Below, piece by piece: positions 28,445 through 38,833 of a stretch of DNA of 64,000 nucleotides (positions within the stretch are counted from its first letter, which is position 1; every line of letters begins with the position of its first letter). This stretch comes from Enterobacter cloacae complex sp. R_G8 (GTDB lineage Bacteria; Pseudomonadota; Gammaproteobacteria; Enterobacterales; Enterobacteriaceae), in assembly GCF_024599795.1 (NCBI RefSeq), contig NZ_CP102246.1, positions 1,736,001 through 1,800,000 of the forward strand, read 5' to 3'. Made by a program: the position numbers and the translations under genes. The notes below the pieces were generated by a model. The model saw only the letters and a list, made by a program, of their open reading frames with translations, made no database searches and had not been told where the DNA came from.

Positions 28445-30430
28445 TTAGAAGCTGTACGTCATGCCGACGGTATAGCGGCGGCCGTCGAGTACGGTGTCGT
28501 AGGTATCGTAATCAATCTGCTTATCAAGCACGTTGTAAACGCCGGCGGTGACCAGCAGGTTTTTATTCGCGTTATAGCGCAGACCGACATCAACCTGGGT
28601 ATAGGACGGTGTGCCCTGAGACATTGAGGTACGGCTCAGGTATTCAGACGTTTTACCGCGCAGGTTCAGACGGCTCCAGAACCCGACATCCGGCGTGGCC
28701 TGCCAGTCGAGGGTGGTATTGAACATGTGTTTCGGCATTTTGTTCAGCGGCTTGCCAGAGAATTGGCCACTTTTCTGCTCCGATTCCGTGTAGGTGTAGT
28801 TGGCGGTCCAGTTCACATCACGGGTAATTTTCCAGCCGAAGGTGGATTCCACACCGCGCATGTTCGCTTTGTCCACATTGACGCGGTCGCTGACGAAATC
28901 ATAGGTGTGATTACCAATGGTGCAGGCAGGATCGGCGCTGCTGTTACAGCGGCGCACTTCGGTGATCTTATCCTTGAAGTCGGTATTGAACAGCGTCACT
29001 CCGGCATTCAGATTGTCGCTGTTATCCCAGAGCAGGGCGATCTCTTCGCTCAGGCTCTTCTCCGGTTTCAGATCCGGATTGCCGACAATGATGCCATCAA
29101 GACGTCCACCGCCCGTTGCCTGGCCCCAGCTGGCTGAAGACTGACGCAGGTCCGGCGCACGGTAGCCAGCGGAGACGCCACCTTTTAGCGTCCACTGATC
29201 GGCCAGATGCCACACGCCATAGCCGCGTGGCGTCCAGTTGGTGCCGTAGTTTTGGTCTTTATCCATCCGCAGACCACCGGTCAGCGTAAAGCTGTCGGTC
29301 ATCGCCCATTCATCTTCGGCAAATAGCGCCCAGCTCCAGCGCGTCAGTTTGTTGAGCCCATCAGCGGCTTGCAGCTGGTTGCCGTTATCGCGCAGTTTCT
29401 CATAACGATACTGCCCGCCGAGGGTCAACGTATGGTCACCCAGGAAGATCTGGTTCTGGTTGTTGAACGTCGTGTTCCAGGAGCGCATGTCGCGATCCGG
29501 GTTGTTGGTCTCTTCCTGCTGAATGTAGCTGGTGGTATTGAAGTCGCTGTAATAGCCGTTATGGGTTAATGCGTACGTCGTATGCTCGTAGCGCGTCTCA
29601 CTCTTTGTGTTCGGCTTGCAGGTGTTGCCGCGGCAGGTTTCTGTCGCTTTGGACATGCCTGGCGTGCTGTTTCTGTCCTGAAGTTCACGGGCAAAATCGA
29701 GATCGAAATCATTCTGCTCGTCCGGGGTAAAGTTCAGGGTAATGCCGCCGTTACGCATCTTCTGCTCGTTATACCCGTTGACGATTTTATCTTCCGCGCG
29801 GCGTGACAGCAGTCCCGTCACTTTTGCCCCCAGCAGGCCGTCAATCAGTGGGCCCGAAGCATAGGCGTTGGTCTGGAAAATATCGCCGGAATCATTGTTT
29901 TCCTGGAACGTGGCATCGCCATGTAAAGAGCCGGTCCAGGCTTTGGTATTCGACACTTTTTTGGTGATCACGTTGATCACACCGCCCATGGCGTCCGAGC
30001 CATACAGCGATGACATCGGGCCGCGGATCACTTCGATGCGTTCGATGGACTCCAGCGGCGGCAGCCAGCCTTGTTCAATACCCGCGTTATCGCTGTTTGG
30101 GCGCGTGCTGCGGGTACTGATACGTTTGCCGTTGACCAGGAACAGCGTGTACTGGGAAGCCATGCCGCGAATGCTGATATCGCTGCTGCTGCCCCCACCA
30201 GTGACGACCACGCCCGGTACATCTTTCAGCGCATCGGTGACGTCGCGGTACGCTTTGTCTTCAATTTGCTGTTTCGAAATTACGGATATCGAGGCGGGGG
30301 CATTCTGGATCTTTTGTTCAAACCCGGTGGCAGTGACGACAACGGTGTCCTGTTCGGCTGCGTGAACGACGTGGGGAAGTGTGGCGATGCCAACGGCGAT
30401 AGCCAGTGCCTTAACGCGAGGTATAGTCAT
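28445..30430 (-). CDS. cirA: TonB-dependent siderophore receptor at the cirA position
   Basis: An outer-membrane receptor for iron-catecholate compounds. About 661 residues: a signal peptide (MTIPRVKALAIAVGIATLPHVVHA), a TonB box (DTVVVTA), a plug domain (ASISVISKQQIEDKAYRDV; IEVIRGPMSSLYGSDAMGG), a 22-strand-type barrel and a C-terminal RYTVGMTYSF ending in Phe. Its place between lysP and yeiG is that of E. coli cirA, but the sequence departs clearly from E. coli CirA and looks IrgA-like. A CRGNTCKP loop may hold a disulfide. The start could also be 30439; 30430 has better spacing from GGA. Confidence 0.85.
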   Translation of the reverse strand: MTIPRVKALAIAVGIATLPHVVHAAEQDTVVVTATGFEQKIQNAPASISVISKQQIEDKAYRDVTDALKDVPGVVVTGGGSSSDISIRGMASQYTLFLVNGKRISTRSTRPNSDNAGIEQGWLPPLESIERIEVIRGPMSSLYGSDAMGGVINVITKKVSNTKAWTGSLHGDATFQENNDSGDIFQTNAYASGPLIDGLLGAKVTGLLSRRAEDKIVNGYNEQKMRNGGITLNFTPDEQNDFDLDFARELQDRNSTPGMSKATETCRGNTCKPNTKSETRYEHTTYALTHNGYYSDFNTTSYIQQEETNNPDRDMRSWNTTFNNQNQIFLGDHTLTLGGQYRYEKLRDNGNQLQAADGLNKLTRWSWALFAEDEWAMTDSFTLTGGLRMDKDQNYGTNWTPRGYGVWHLADQWTLKGGVSAGYRAPDLRQSSASWGQATGGGRLDGIIVGNPDLKPEKSLSEEIALLWDNSDNLNAGVTLFNTDFKDKITEVRRCNSSADPACTIGNHTYDFVSDRVNVDKANMRGVESTFGWKITRDVNWTANYTYTESEQKSGQFSGKPLNKMPKHMFNTTLDWQATPDVGFWSRLNLRGKTSEYLSRTSMSQGTPSYTQVDVGLRYNANKNLLVTAGVYNVLDKQIDYDTYDTVLDGRRYTVGMTYSF

Positions 30431-30556
30431 TTTGTACATTCCGTATAAATGAAAAAAACTCCATCGGGATAACCCTGATAACGCTATGTCTTTGTCTTGT
30501 AAGAACGCTTTGTGATGGAGAAGAGGCTCGAATTGTACAAAAGAATGTAGATTTGT

Positions 30557-30589
30557 AAACACAAATGATAATCGAAATCATTTGTGTTT
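30557..30589. promoter_or_regulatory. Fur box within a 13-bp inverted repeat upstream of cirA
   Basis: AAACACAAATGAT and its exact complement flank AATCGAA, giving AATGATAATCGAAATCATT at the core, close to the Fur consensus. It lies about 130 bases before the receptor start. It indicates iron repression. Confidence 0.75.
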
Positions 30590-30674
30590 GATGTGAAGGG
30601 CAGGCTACTGAGGTGATTCACTCCGATGGCAGGGTATGCCCGGCACGCAGAGCGTCACCGGGCGAGAAGGGGAT

Positions 30675-31511
30675 TTACCCGAACAAATGCTCCGCATGGA
30701 AACGAAGATGATCCTCAATAAAGGAGGCGATGAAGTAATAGCTGTGGTCATAGCCTGGCTGAATGCGCAGCGTCAGCGGCCAGTCCTTCTGACGTGCGGC
30801 TTCAGCCAGCACGGCAGGTTGTAATTGCCCTGCCAGGAACTGATCCGCATCACCTTGATCGACAAGCGTCGGGATCGCACTTCCTGGCTGGCTCGCCAGC
30901 ATCAGGGCGCAACTGTCCCATTCCTGCCAGCGTTGCGCGTCATCGCCCAGATAATTTGTAAAGGCTTTCTGCCCCCACGGGACCTGGGTGGGGTTCACAA
31001 TCGGCGCAAACGCGGACACGCTGGTGTATCTGCCCGGGTTTTTTAGCGCCATGATCAACGCGCCGTGTCCACCCATAGAATGCCCGCTGATGGCACACCG
31101 GTTGCTTACCGCAAACTCACGCTGGATCAGCGCTGGCAGCTCGTCGGCAATGTAGTCGTACATGCGGTAATGGCTTGCCCACGGCTGCTCGGTGGCGTTC
31201 AGATAGAACCCGGCCCCTTTGCCCAGATCATATCCGGCATCGTCCGCCACCTCATCGCCACGCGGGCTGGTGTCTGGCATCACCAGGGCGATACCCAGCT
31301 CGGCCGCCACACGCTGCGCGCCCGCTTTAGTGGTGAAGTTCTCATCGTTACAGGTTAACCCCGAGAGCCAGAACAGAACCGGGGGCTTAGCACCCTCATC
31401 AGTGGGCGGCAGGAAAATGCTGAACGTCATGGCACAGTTCAGTACGGCGGAGTCGTGGCGCCAGCGCTGCTGTCGACCTTCAAAACAACGATGCTCTTCG
31501 AGCAGTTCCAT
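30675..31511 (-). CDS. yeiG: S-formylglutathione hydrolase YeiG
   Basis: Hydrolyses S-formylglutathione to formate and glutathione in formaldehyde detoxification. The 278 residues (same as E. coli) form an alpha/beta-hydrolase with nucleophile Ser145 in [10 protein letters not shown]. The acid is in DQGDADQF and the His in [13 protein letters not shown] and [18 protein letters not shown] are family blocks. It lies upstream of the receptor on the same strand with 235 bases between, so the two probably have separate promoters. Confidence 0.95.
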   Translation of the reverse strand: MELLEEHRCFEGRQQRWRHDSAVLNCAMTFSIFLPPTDEGAKPPVLFWLSGLTCNDENFTTKAGAQRVAAELGIALVMPDTSPRGDEVADDAGYDLGKGAGFYLNATEQPWASHYRMYDYIADELPALIQREFAVSNRCAISGHSMGGHGALIMALKNPGRYTSVSAFAPIVNPTQVPWGQKAFTNYLGDDAQRWQEWDSCALMLASQPGSAIPTLVDQGDADQFLAGQLQPAVLAEAARQKDWPLTLRIQPGYDHSYYFIASFIEDHLRFHAEHLFG

Positions 31512-31649
31512 GCAGGGCTCCTTAATGCGAATTGCTATTCATTCAGTCCATAATACAGAGTTTTCATTTACCTGTGAGCAACTTTCACTTTCGCAAGACA
31601 GCGAGATACTGCATCATAAATTTACTTTTTGTTAACAACTGGAGCGGTC

Positions 31650-32798
31650 ATGGCGCTGCGAATTGCGCTCAGTGGATTTGTGGTTCTGGTGGTGGCGATG
31701 GGGATTGGGCGCTTCGCGTTTACCCCACAGGTGCCGCTGATGATTGCCGCCGGGCAACTCACGCTCACCAGCGCAGGTCTGGTGGCGGCGATGAACTATC
31801 TGGGCTATCTGGTGGGCGCATGGGATGCGATGCGCGCCCATCGCTTTGTTGAAACCCGCCTCTGGCTGGGCATTACTGGCGCGGTGGCGCTGACGCTGCT
31901 TTCCGCCGCGGCAGATAACCCGCTGGTACATGGTCTTCTGCGCTTTGTGATTGGCTGCATGAGCGGCTGGTCGATGGTGTTGATTGCCGCCTGGACCAAC
32001 GAGCGGCTGGGGCAACTGGGTAAACCGGGCCTGAGCGCGGCCGTGTTTGCCGGGCCGGGTGCTGGTATCGCCCTGAGCGGATTGCTTGCGGTTTATATCC
32101 AGGCGAAAGCGTTATCGGCCGGGGCTGCATGGCAGATCTACGGCGTGCTGGCGCTGGTGCTTATCGCATTGATTGCCCGCTATTTACCGCGTGCCGGGCA
32201 ACTTCACCGGCCGGGCAGTGCGCCTGAACCATTGATTCTGACGCAAGATTTAAAGCGCCTGGTCTGGAGCTACAGCCTGGCCGGGTTTGGCTACATCCTG
32301 CCTGCGACGTTCTTATCGCAAATGGCGGCCGTGCGTTTCCCCGGTAGCCTGTTTGCACAGTTTGTCTGGCCGATCTTTGGCATCGCCGCTGTGGTGGGCA
32401 TCGTGCTCAGCATCGTTTTGCGTCACACCTCTACCTCGAACCGCAGGCTGGCTATCGTGCTGTGGTTACAGGGGGCGGGCGTGCTGTCGGCCTGGCTACT
32501 GCCGGGGATTAGCGGTTTGCTGACGGGCGGTCTGCTGGTGGGGGGCGGATTCCTGTGTGCCGTTCAGCTCTCTTTACTCTACGGGCGCGAGCTGGCACCC
32601 GAACATACCCGCTACATGGCGGGGCTGCTGACCACCGGTTACGCCATTGGCCAGTTAGTGGGGCCGATGACCTCAGCGTTATCCACCTGGCTTACCCACA
32701 AGCTTGAGCCTGCACTGGGGCTGGCAGGCGTGGCGCTGTTCATTGGCGGCGCGCTGGTGTGGAACCGTCAGGCTGAAAGGCAACAGCAATTGCAATAA
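31650..32798 (+). CDS. YbfB/YjiJ-family MFS transporter
   Basis: An inner-membrane transporter of unknown substrate, 382 residues with about twelve hydrophobic segments. The N-terminal VVAMGIGRFAFTPQVPLMI is typical of the YbfB/YjiJ group. The ATG at 31650 is preceded by GGAG; a frame seven codons longer lacks such support. It stands between divergent yeiG and downstream folE, a place where E. coli has no gene as I recall, so it is an addition in this lineage. No linked regulator is seen. Confidence 0.82.
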   Translation: MALRIALSGFVVLVVAMGIGRFAFTPQVPLMIAAGQLTLTSAGLVAAMNYLGYLVGAWDAMRAHRFVETRLWLGITGAVALTLLSAAADNPLVHGLLRFVIGCMSGWSMVLIAAWTNERLGQLGKPGLSAAVFAGPGAGIALSGLLAVYIQAKALSAGAAWQIYGVLALVLIALIARYLPRAGQLHRPGSAPEPLILTQDLKRLVWSYSLAGFGYILPATFLSQMAAVRFPGSLFAQFVWPIFGIAAVVGIVLSIVLRHTSTSNRRLAIVLWLQGAGVLSAWLLPGISGLLTGGLLVGGGFLCAVQLSLLYGRELAPEHTRYMAGLLTTGYAIGQLVGPMTSALSTWLTHKLEPALGLAGVALFIGGALVWNRQAERQQQLQ

Positions 32799-32900
32799 TT
32801 ATCGTCGTGAATACTGGATTATGTGCGCCGCCTCACGCACAATGAGCGCACACTTTTGCCACAACGAGGGCAGAAGACGCCACACCTGCAGGAGAAAAGA

Positions 32901-33569
32901 ATGTCATCACTCAGTAAAGAAGCGGCCCTTGTCCACGAAGCCCTGGTTGCGCGCGGTCTTGAAACGCCACTGCGTCCACCCGTTCAGGAAGTGGATAATG
33001 AAACCCGTAAACGTCTTATTGCCGGGCACATGACCGAGATCATGCAACTGCTGAATCTCGATCTGAGCGACGACAGTTTGATGGAAACGCCGCATCGCAT
33101 CGCAAAAATGTATGTCGACGAAATTTTCTCCGGCCTGGATTACGCCAACTTCCCGAAAATCACCGTCATTGAAAACAAAATGAAGGTGGATGAGATGGTC
33201 ACGGTGCGTGATATCACGCTGACCAGCACCTGTGAACACCACTTTGTGACCATCGACGGTAAAGCGACCGTGGCTTACATTCCCAAAGATACGGTGATTG
33301 GTCTGTCCAAAATCAACCGTATCGTGCAGTTCTTTGCCCAACGCCCACAGGTGCAGGAGCGTCTGACGCAGCAGATCCTGACCGCGCTGCAAACGCTGCT
33401 GGGCACCAATAATGTCGCGGTCTCCATTGACGCGGTTCACTACTGCGTGAAAGCGCGCGGTGTGCGTGATGCCACCAGTGCGACCACCACCACGTCGCTG
33501 GGCGGTCTGTTTAAATCCAGCCAGAACACCCGCCAGGAGTTCCTGCGCGCTGTGCGTCACCACAACTAA
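32901..33569 (+). CDS. folE: GTP cyclohydrolase I (FolE)
   Basis: Catalyses the first step of folate synthesis, GTP to dihydroneopterin triphosphate. The 222 residues match E. coli FolE closely. The zinc site is in [20 protein letters not shown], with a second Cys in [21 protein letters not shown] is conserved. The ATG at 32901 follows GGAG and gives the E. coli length; a longer frame adds 26 unrelated residues. yeiB follows 18 bases later. Confidence 0.97.
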   Translation: MSSLSKEAALVHEALVARGLETPLRPPVQEVDNETRKRLIAGHMTEIMQLLNLDLSDDSLMETPHRIAKMYVDEIFSGLDYANFPKITVIENKMKVDEMVTVRDITLTSTCEHHFVTIDGKATVAYIPKDTVIGLSKINRIVQFFAQRPQVQERLTQQILTALQTLLGTNNVAVSIDAVHYCVKARGVRDATSATTTTSLGGLFKSSQNTRQEFLRAVRHHN

Positions 33570-33587
33570 TCAGACAGGGCAGGGACC

Positions 33588-34745
33588 ATGGAGCGAAACG
33601 TCACGCTCGATTTTGTTCGCGGCGTCGCCATTCTCGGTATCCTGCTGCTTAATATCAGCGCCTTCGGCTTGCCGAAGGCCGCCTATCTCAACCCGGCCTG
33701 GTATGGCGACATCAGCCGCAGCGATGCCTGGACCTGGGCGATCCTCGATCTCTTTGCACAGGTGAAATTCCTCACCCTGTTTGCGCTGCTGTTTGGTGCT
33801 GGCCTGCACCTGCTGCTCAAACGCGGCACCCGCTGGATACAATCACGTCTGACGCTGCTGGTTCTCCTTGGCTTTATTCACGGCCTGTTCTTCTGGGATG
33901 GTGATATTCTTCTCGCCTATGGATTGGTCGGGCTGATTTGCTGGCGGCTGATCCGCGACGCGCACAGCGTAAAAAGCCTGTTTAATACCGGCGTCATGCT
34001 CTATGTCATGGGGCTTGGCGTACTGCTGTTGCTGGGTATGATTTCCGGCGAGGCGACCAATCGCTCGTGGATACCGGACGCCGCCAACCTGCAGTATGAG
34101 CAGTTCTGGAAGCTAAAAGGCGGTGCGGAAGCGATAAGCAACCGTGCGGATATGCTGGGCGATAACCTGCTGGCGCTGGGTGCGCAATACGGCTGGCAAC
34201 TGGCGGGGATGATGCTGATGGGCGCATCCCTGATGCGTACCGGCTGGCTGAAAGGGGAATTTAGCCTGCGCCACTACCGTCGCACAGGGGCTTTGCTGGT
34301 GCTACTGGGGGTGGCGATCAATCTCCCGGCGGTGATCGCGCAGTGGCATCTTCACTGGGATTACCGCTGGTGCGCTTTCCTGCTGCAGGTTCCGCGCGAG
34401 CTCAGTGCCCCGTTCCAGACCATCGGCTACGCCGCGCTCATCTATGGCTTCTGGCCGCAGCTCTCCCGTCTCTGGATTGTCAGTGCTGTTGCCTGCGTCG
34501 GCCGCATGGCGTTAAGCAATTATCTGCTGCAGACTCTCATCTGCACCACGCTGTTCTACCGATTTGGCCTGTTTATGAAATTCGACCGCCTTACGCTGCT
34601 GGCGTTTGTTATTCCGGTCTGGATGGTAAACCTGACGTTTTCGGTTATCTGGCTACGCTATTTCCGCCAGGGGCCGCTGGAGTGGGGGTGGCGTCAGTTA
34701 ACCGCAAAAGCGTCAGGCGTTTCATTGAGTAATACATCCAGATAA
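33588..34745 (+). CDS. yeiB: YeiB, DUF418-family inner-membrane protein
   Basis: A 385-residue protein with about ten membrane segments, the same length as E. coli YeiB. It contains the DUF418 blocks LDFVRGVAILGILLLNISAFGLP and a C-terminal LLQTLICTTLFY...WLRYFRQGPLEWGWR. DUF418 proteins resemble acyltransferase-like membrane proteins, but no function is established. It is co-transcribed with folE by spacing. Confidence 0.9.
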   Translation: MERNVTLDFVRGVAILGILLLNISAFGLPKAAYLNPAWYGDISRSDAWTWAILDLFAQVKFLTLFALLFGAGLHLLLKRGTRWIQSRLTLLVLLGFIHGLFFWDGDILLAYGLVGLICWRLIRDAHSVKSLFNTGVMLYVMGLGVLLLLGMISGEATNRSWIPDAANLQYEQFWKLKGGAEAISNRADMLGDNLLALGAQYGWQLAGMMLMGASLMRTGWLKGEFSLRHYRRTGALLVLLGVAINLPAVIAQWHLHWDYRWCAFLLQVPRELSAPFQTIGYAALIYGFWPQLSRLWIVSAVACVGRMALSNYLLQTLICTTLFYRFGLFMKFDRLTLLAFVIPVWMVNLTFSVIWLRYFRQGPLEWGWRQLTAKASGVSLSNTSR

Positions 34746-34775
34746 CGATCTGGATCACAATCATTAACAAAACGG

Positions 34776-34791
34776 ATGTAACCGTTTTCAT
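34776..34791. promoter_or_regulatory. GalR/GalS operator upstream of galS
   Basis: ATGTAACCGTTTTCAT matches the gal operator consensus (GTGNAANCGNTTNCAC). The same core occurs before mglB at 35936-35952. It indicates GalS autoregulation. Confidence 0.78.
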
Positions 34792-34794
34792 CCG

Positions 34795-34810
34795 TGTGAG
34801 CTTCTTCACG
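34795..34810. promoter_or_regulatory. CRP site upstream of galS
   Basis: TGTGAGCTTCTTCACG matches TGTGAN6TCACA except the last base. It lies beside the gal operator, about 90 bases before the galS ATG. Confidence 0.6.
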
Positions 34811-34900
34811 TAGTCCCTTTTCTCTCGCTGCCAAAATAGCCACCTTGCTAAACACAGGGGGTGTCTGTGAGTTGCTGCAATCCTTTTAAGGATGGTGAAT

Positions 34901-35923
34901 ATGATCACCATTCGTGACGTCGCCCGTCAGGCGGGCGTTTCTGTGGCTACCGTCTCTCGCGTGCTAAACAATAGTGCGCTGGTCAGCCCTGAAACCCGTG
35001 AAACCGTGATGAAAGCCGTGACCCAACTGGGTTACCGGCCCAATGCTAACGCGCAGGCGCTGGCTACCCAGGTCAGTGACACCGTGGGCGTGGTGGTGAT
35101 GGACGTGTCGGATGCGTTTTTTGGGGCGCTGGTTAAAGCGGTGGATGTTGTCGCCCAGCAGCACCAGAAGTATGTGCTGATCGGCAACAGCTATCATGAA
35201 GCAGAAAAAGAGCGCTATGCCATCGAAGTGCTGATCCGCCAGCGTTGTAACGCGCTGATTGTCCATTCAAAAGCCCTGAGTGATGAAGAACTTGCCGGAT
35301 TTATGGAGCAGATCCCCGGCATGGTACTGATCAACCGTATTGTGCCCGGCTATGCCCACCGCTGCGTAGGGCTGGATAACGTGAGTGGCGCGATGATGGC
35401 CACGCGTATGCTGATTAATAACGGGCATCAGCGGATCGGATATCTGGCGTCCAGCCACGCGATTGAGGACGATGAACTGCGTCGCGAAGGCTGGCAAAAC
35501 GCCCTGAAAGAGCACGGCATTGCGCCTTCTGAAAGCTGGGTAGGTACCGGCACACCGGACATGCAGGGAGGGGAGGCGGCGATGGTCGAACTGCTGGGCC
35601 GCAACCTGCAGCTCTCTGCGGTGTTTGCGTACAACGACAGCATGGCCGCCGGGGCACTGACCGCGTTAAAAGATAACGGCATTGCGGTGCCACAGCATTT
35701 ATCGTTGATCGGTTTTGATGATATTCCCATTGCCCGTTACACCGACCCGCAGCTGACAACGGTACGCTATCCCATTGCCTCAATGGCCAAACTGGCGACA
35801 GAGCTGGCGTTACAGGGCGCGGCAGGGCAGCTGGATCCGGGGGCAACTCACTGTTTCATGCCGACGTTAGTGCGTCGTCATTCGGTCTCTGCCCGGCAAA
35901 TTGTGGTTCCGATCACTAACTGA
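34901..35923 (+). CDS. galS: GalS, LacI-family repressor of the mgl operon
   Basis: The galactose-responsive isorepressor. The 340 residues have an N-terminal LacI helix-turn-helix ([24 protein letters not shown]), a hinge, and a periplasmic-binding-like core ([37 protein letters not shown]). The ATG at 34901 matches E. coli GalS; the frame opens three codons earlier. It lies directly upstream of mglBAC on the same strand, and both promoters carry the same operator. Confidence 0.96.
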   Translation: MITIRDVARQAGVSVATVSRVLNNSALVSPETRETVMKAVTQLGYRPNANAQALATQVSDTVGVVVMDVSDAFFGALVKAVDVVAQQHQKYVLIGNSYHEAEKERYAIEVLIRQRCNALIVHSKALSDEELAGFMEQIPGMVLINRIVPGYAHRCVGLDNVSGAMMATRMLINNGHQRIGYLASSHAIEDDELRREGWQNALKEHGIAPSESWVGTGTPDMQGGEAAMVELLGRNLQLSAVFAYNDSMAAGALTALKDNGIAVPQHLSLIGFDDIPIARYTDPQLTTVRYPIASMAKLATELALQGAAGQLDPGATHCFMPTLVRRHSVSARQIVVPITN

Positions 35924-35935
35924 TAAAGCGAGCTG

Positions 35936-35952
35936 ATGTAACCGTTTTCAAT
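35936..35952. promoter_or_regulatory. GalR/GalS operator at the mgl promoter
   Basis: ATGTAACCGTTTTCAAT repeats the galS operator core almost exactly. It directly precedes a CRP site. Confidence 0.8.
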
Positions 35953-35953
35953 C

Positions 35954-35969
35954 TGTGAGTAAATTCACA
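35954..35969. promoter_or_regulatory. CRP site at the mgl promoter
   Basis: TGTGAGTAAATTCACA is a perfect TGTGAN6TCACA. The 250-base mglB leader that follows is AT-rich and holds no ORF I would call. Confidence 0.88.
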
Positions 35970-36218
35970 GTATCTTAACAAGGCGCTGACTATGATGTCA
36001 GCGTTTTAGGGGCTGAAACGCTATGTAACAGTGATTATTCACTTTCACTATAGCCAACGTGCCGCAAACAACGAATAAAACGCATTTCTGGAGCGTTACC
36101 GAACACGGAAGATAGAAATTTTATAAGTGAACTTCGGCTGTCAGTAACGTTTTATTAACATCTGCCCGCCGATCGTTTTTCACAAGAACTACCCTGCATA
36201 AAAAAAACCGGAGATACC

Positions 36219-37217
36219 ATGAATAAGAAGGTGTTGACTCTGTCTGCTGTAATGGCAAGCATGCTTTTTGGTGCTGCAGCGCACGCTGCGGATACCCGTA
36301 TTGGTGTGACTATCTATAAATACGACGACAACTTCATGTCTGTTGTGCGTAAAGCGATCGAGAAAGATGCTAAAGCAGCGCCAGATGTTCAGCTGCTGAT
36401 GAATGACTCCCAGAACGACCAGTCCAAACAGAACGACCAGATCGATGTTCTGCTGGCAAAAGGCGTGAAAGCACTGGCAATCAACCTGGTTGACCCGGCT
36501 GCTGCAGGCACAGTTATTGAGAAAGCGCGCGGCCAGAATGTGCCAATCGTCTTCTTCAACAAAGAACCTTCCCGTAAAGCGCTGGACAGCTATGACAAAG
36601 CGTATTACGTCGGTACTGACTCCAAAGAGTCCGGTATTATTCAGGGCGATCTGATCGCGAAACACTGGGCGGCCAACCCGAACTGGGATCTGAACAAAGA
36701 CGGCCAGATCCAGTTTGTGCTGCTGAAAGGCGAACCGGGCCACCCGGATGCTGAAGCGCGTACCACTTACGTTGTCAAAGAGCTGAACGACAAGGGCCTG
36801 AAAACCCAGCAGCTGGCCTTAGATACCGCAATGTGGGATACCGCTCAGGCGAAAGACAAAATGGACGCGTGGCTGTCTGGTCCTAACGCGAACAAAATTG
36901 AAGTGGTTATCGCTAACAACGACGCGATGGCTATGGGGGCGGTAGAAGCCCTGAAAGCACACAACAAATCCTCTATCCCTGTGTTCGGCGTGGATGCGCT
37001 GCCAGAAGCCCTGGCGCTGGTGAAATCGGGTGCGATGGCCGGTACCGTGCTGAACGATGCCAATAACCAGGCGAAAGCGACCTTCGATCTGGCGAAAAAC
37101 CTGGCCGACGGTAAAGGTGCGGCTGATGGCACCAACTGGAAAATCGACAATAAAATCGTTCGCGTACCTTACGTGGGCGTAGACCAGTCCAACCTGGCTG
37201 AGTTTATCGGTAAATAA
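36219..37217 (+). CDS. mglB: MglB, periplasmic galactose/glucose-binding protein
   Basis: Binds D-galactose and D-glucose for the Mgl ABC importer and for Trg chemotaxis. The 332 residues equal E. coli MglB. They start with a signal peptide ([23 protein letters not shown], then ADTRIG). The calcium-binding loop DLNKDGQIQ is intact, and [16 protein letters not shown] is a sugar-binding block. It is the first gene of mglBAC. Confidence 0.97.
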   Translation: MNKKVLTLSAVMASMLFGAAAHAADTRIGVTIYKYDDNFMSVVRKAIEKDAKAAPDVQLLMNDSQNDQSKQNDQIDVLLAKGVKALAINLVDPAAAGTVIEKARGQNVPIVFFNKEPSRKALDSYDKAYYVGTDSKESGIIQGDLIAKHWAANPNWDLNKDGQIQFVLLKGEPGHPDAEARTTYVVKELNDKGLKTQQLALDTAMWDTAQAKDKMDAWLSGPNANKIEVVIANNDAMAMGAVEALKAHNKSSIPVFGVDALPEALALVKSGAMAGTVLNDANNQAKATFDLAKNLADGKGAADGTNWKIDNKIVRVPYVGVDQSNLAEFIGK

Positions 37218-37238
37218 GATAGTTAGTCATGTCTCCAC

Positions 37239-37260
37239 AGGGCGCAACATGTTGCGCCCT
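37239..37260 (+). repeat. 22-base perfect palindrome between mglB and mglA
   Basis: Eleven-base arms AGGGCGCAACA/TGTTGCGCCCT meet without a gap and are followed by four T. It probably acts as an mRNA 3'-end stabiliser or partial terminator that keeps MglB in excess over MglA and MglC. Confidence 0.75.
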
Positions 37261-37297
37261 TTTATAACGCGATATGCGAGGCCAACAAGGTATAATT

Positions 37298-38818
37298 ATG
37301 GTCAGCACAACTACTCAGTCGTCCGGTGAATACTTGTTGGAAATGAACGGCATCAACAAGTCGTTTCCCGGTGTTAAGGCACTCGATAATGTTAATTTAA
37401 AAGTTCGTCCTCACTCTATTCATGCGTTAATGGGGGAAAACGGGGCAGGTAAATCAACATTATTAAAATGTCTTTTTGGGATCTATCAAAAAGATTCTGG
37501 CAGTATTCTTTTTCAGGGGAAAGAGATCGATTTCCATTCAGCAAAAGAAGCACTGGAAAACGGTATCTCAATGGTTCACCAGGAATTGAACCTGGTACTG
37601 CAACGTTCGGTAATGGATAATATGTGGTTGGGTCGTTATCCCACCAAAGGTGTTTTTGTCGATCAGGACAAAATGTACCGTGACACCAAAGCCATTTTCG
37701 ATGAGCTGGATATTGATATCGATCCGCGCGCCCGCGTGGGAACATTATCCGTCTCACAAATGCAGATGATCGAAATTGCCAAAGCGTTCTCCTATGATGC
37801 GAAAATTGTCATCATGGATGAACCGACCTCGTCATTAACGGAAAAAGAGGTTAACCACCTTTTTACCATTATTCGTAAGCTGAAAGAGCGCGGCTGCGGC
37901 ATTGTTTATATCTCCCATAAAATGGAAGAGATCTTCCAGCTGTGTGATGAGATAACCATCCTGCGCGACGGCCAGTGGATTGCCACCCAGCCTCTGGAAG
38001 GGCTGGACATGGACAAGATCATCGCCATGATGGTAGGCCGTTCCCTGAACCAGCGTTTCCCGGATAAAGAGAACAAGCCAGGCGAGGTGATCCTTGAGGT
38101 CCGTAACCTGACCTCGTTGCGCCAGCCCTCCATTCGCGATGTCTCCTTCGACCTGCACAAGGGCGAAATTCTGGGTATTGCTGGCCTGGTCGGGGCAAAA
38201 CGTACTGATATCGTTGAAACCCTGTTTGGTATTCGTGAGAAAGCCGAAGGCACCATCACGCTGCACGGTAAGAAAATCAACAACCACAACGCCAACGAGG
38301 CCATTAATAATGGTTTTGCGCTGGTAACGGAAGAGCGCCGTTCAACCGGTATTTATGCCTATCTGGATATTAACTTTAACTCGTTAATTTCTAATATTCG
38401 CAACTATAAAAACAAAGTTGGACTGCTGGATAATTCCCGCATGAAGAGCGATACCCAGTGGGTTATTGACTCCATGCGCGTAAAAACGCCAGGTCATCGT
38501 ACGCAAATTGGTTCGTTGTCGGGCGGTAACCAGCAGAAAGTCATTATCGGTCGTTGGTTATTAACGCAGCCAGAAATTCTGATGCTGGATGAACCGACCC
38601 GTGGTATTGACGTCGGCGCGAAGTTTGAAATTTATCAGCTGATTGCCGAGCTGGCGAAAAAGGATAAAGGGATCATTATCATCTCTTCCGAAATGCCGGA
38701 ATTGTTAGGGATCACGGACCGTATTCTGGTTATGAGCAATGGTCTCGTTGCCGGTATTGTTGACACGAAAACGACAACGCAAAACGAAATTTTGCGTTTA
38801 GCGTCTTTGCACCTTTAA
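37298..38818 (+). CDS. mglA: MglA, galactose ABC importer ATPase
   Basis: The double-ATPase subunit of the galactose importer. The 506 residues have a first domain with Walker [10 protein letters not shown], Walker [11 protein letters not shown] and an LSVSQMQM signature. The second domain has the degenerate Walker [10 protein letters not shown] (no GK[ST]), typical of sugar-importer ATPases, and an LSGGNQQKV signature. The ATG at 37298 gives the E. coli MVSxTT start. mglC follows 15 bases later. Confidence 0.96.
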   Translation: MVSTTTQSSGEYLLEMNGINKSFPGVKALDNVNLKVRPHSIHALMGENGAGKSTLLKCLFGIYQKDSGSILFQGKEIDFHSAKEALENGISMVHQELNLVLQRSVMDNMWLGRYPTKGVFVDQDKMYRDTKAIFDELDIDIDPRARVGTLSVSQMQMIEIAKAFSYDAKIVIMDEPTSSLTEKEVNHLFTIIRKLKERGCGIVYISHKMEEIFQLCDEITILRDGQWIATQPLEGLDMDKIIAMMVGRSLNQRFPDKENKPGEVILEVRNLTSLRQPSIRDVSFDLHKGEILGIAGLVGAKRTDIVETLFGIREKAEGTITLHGKKINNHNANEAINNGFALVTEERRSTGIYAYLDINFNSLISNIRNYKNKVGLLDNSRMKSDTQWVIDSMRVKTPGHRTQIGSLSGGNQQKVIIGRWLLTQPEILMLDEPTRGIDVGAKFEIYQLIAELAKKDKGIIIISSEMPELLGITDRILVMSNGLVAGIVDTKTTTQNEILRLASLHL

Positions 38819-38833
38819 GATCAGGGGCTCCTC

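Noticed and set aside
32822..32852. TGTGCGC/GCGCACA inverted repeat before folE
   Set aside because: The arms are 7 bp with a 17-base spacer and match no regulator site I know. It may be chance in the folE promoter region.
38170..38215. Missing GK[ST] in the second Walker A of MglA
   Set aside because: GLVGAKRTD is the normal degenerate second site in sugar-importer ATPases of this family, not damage.
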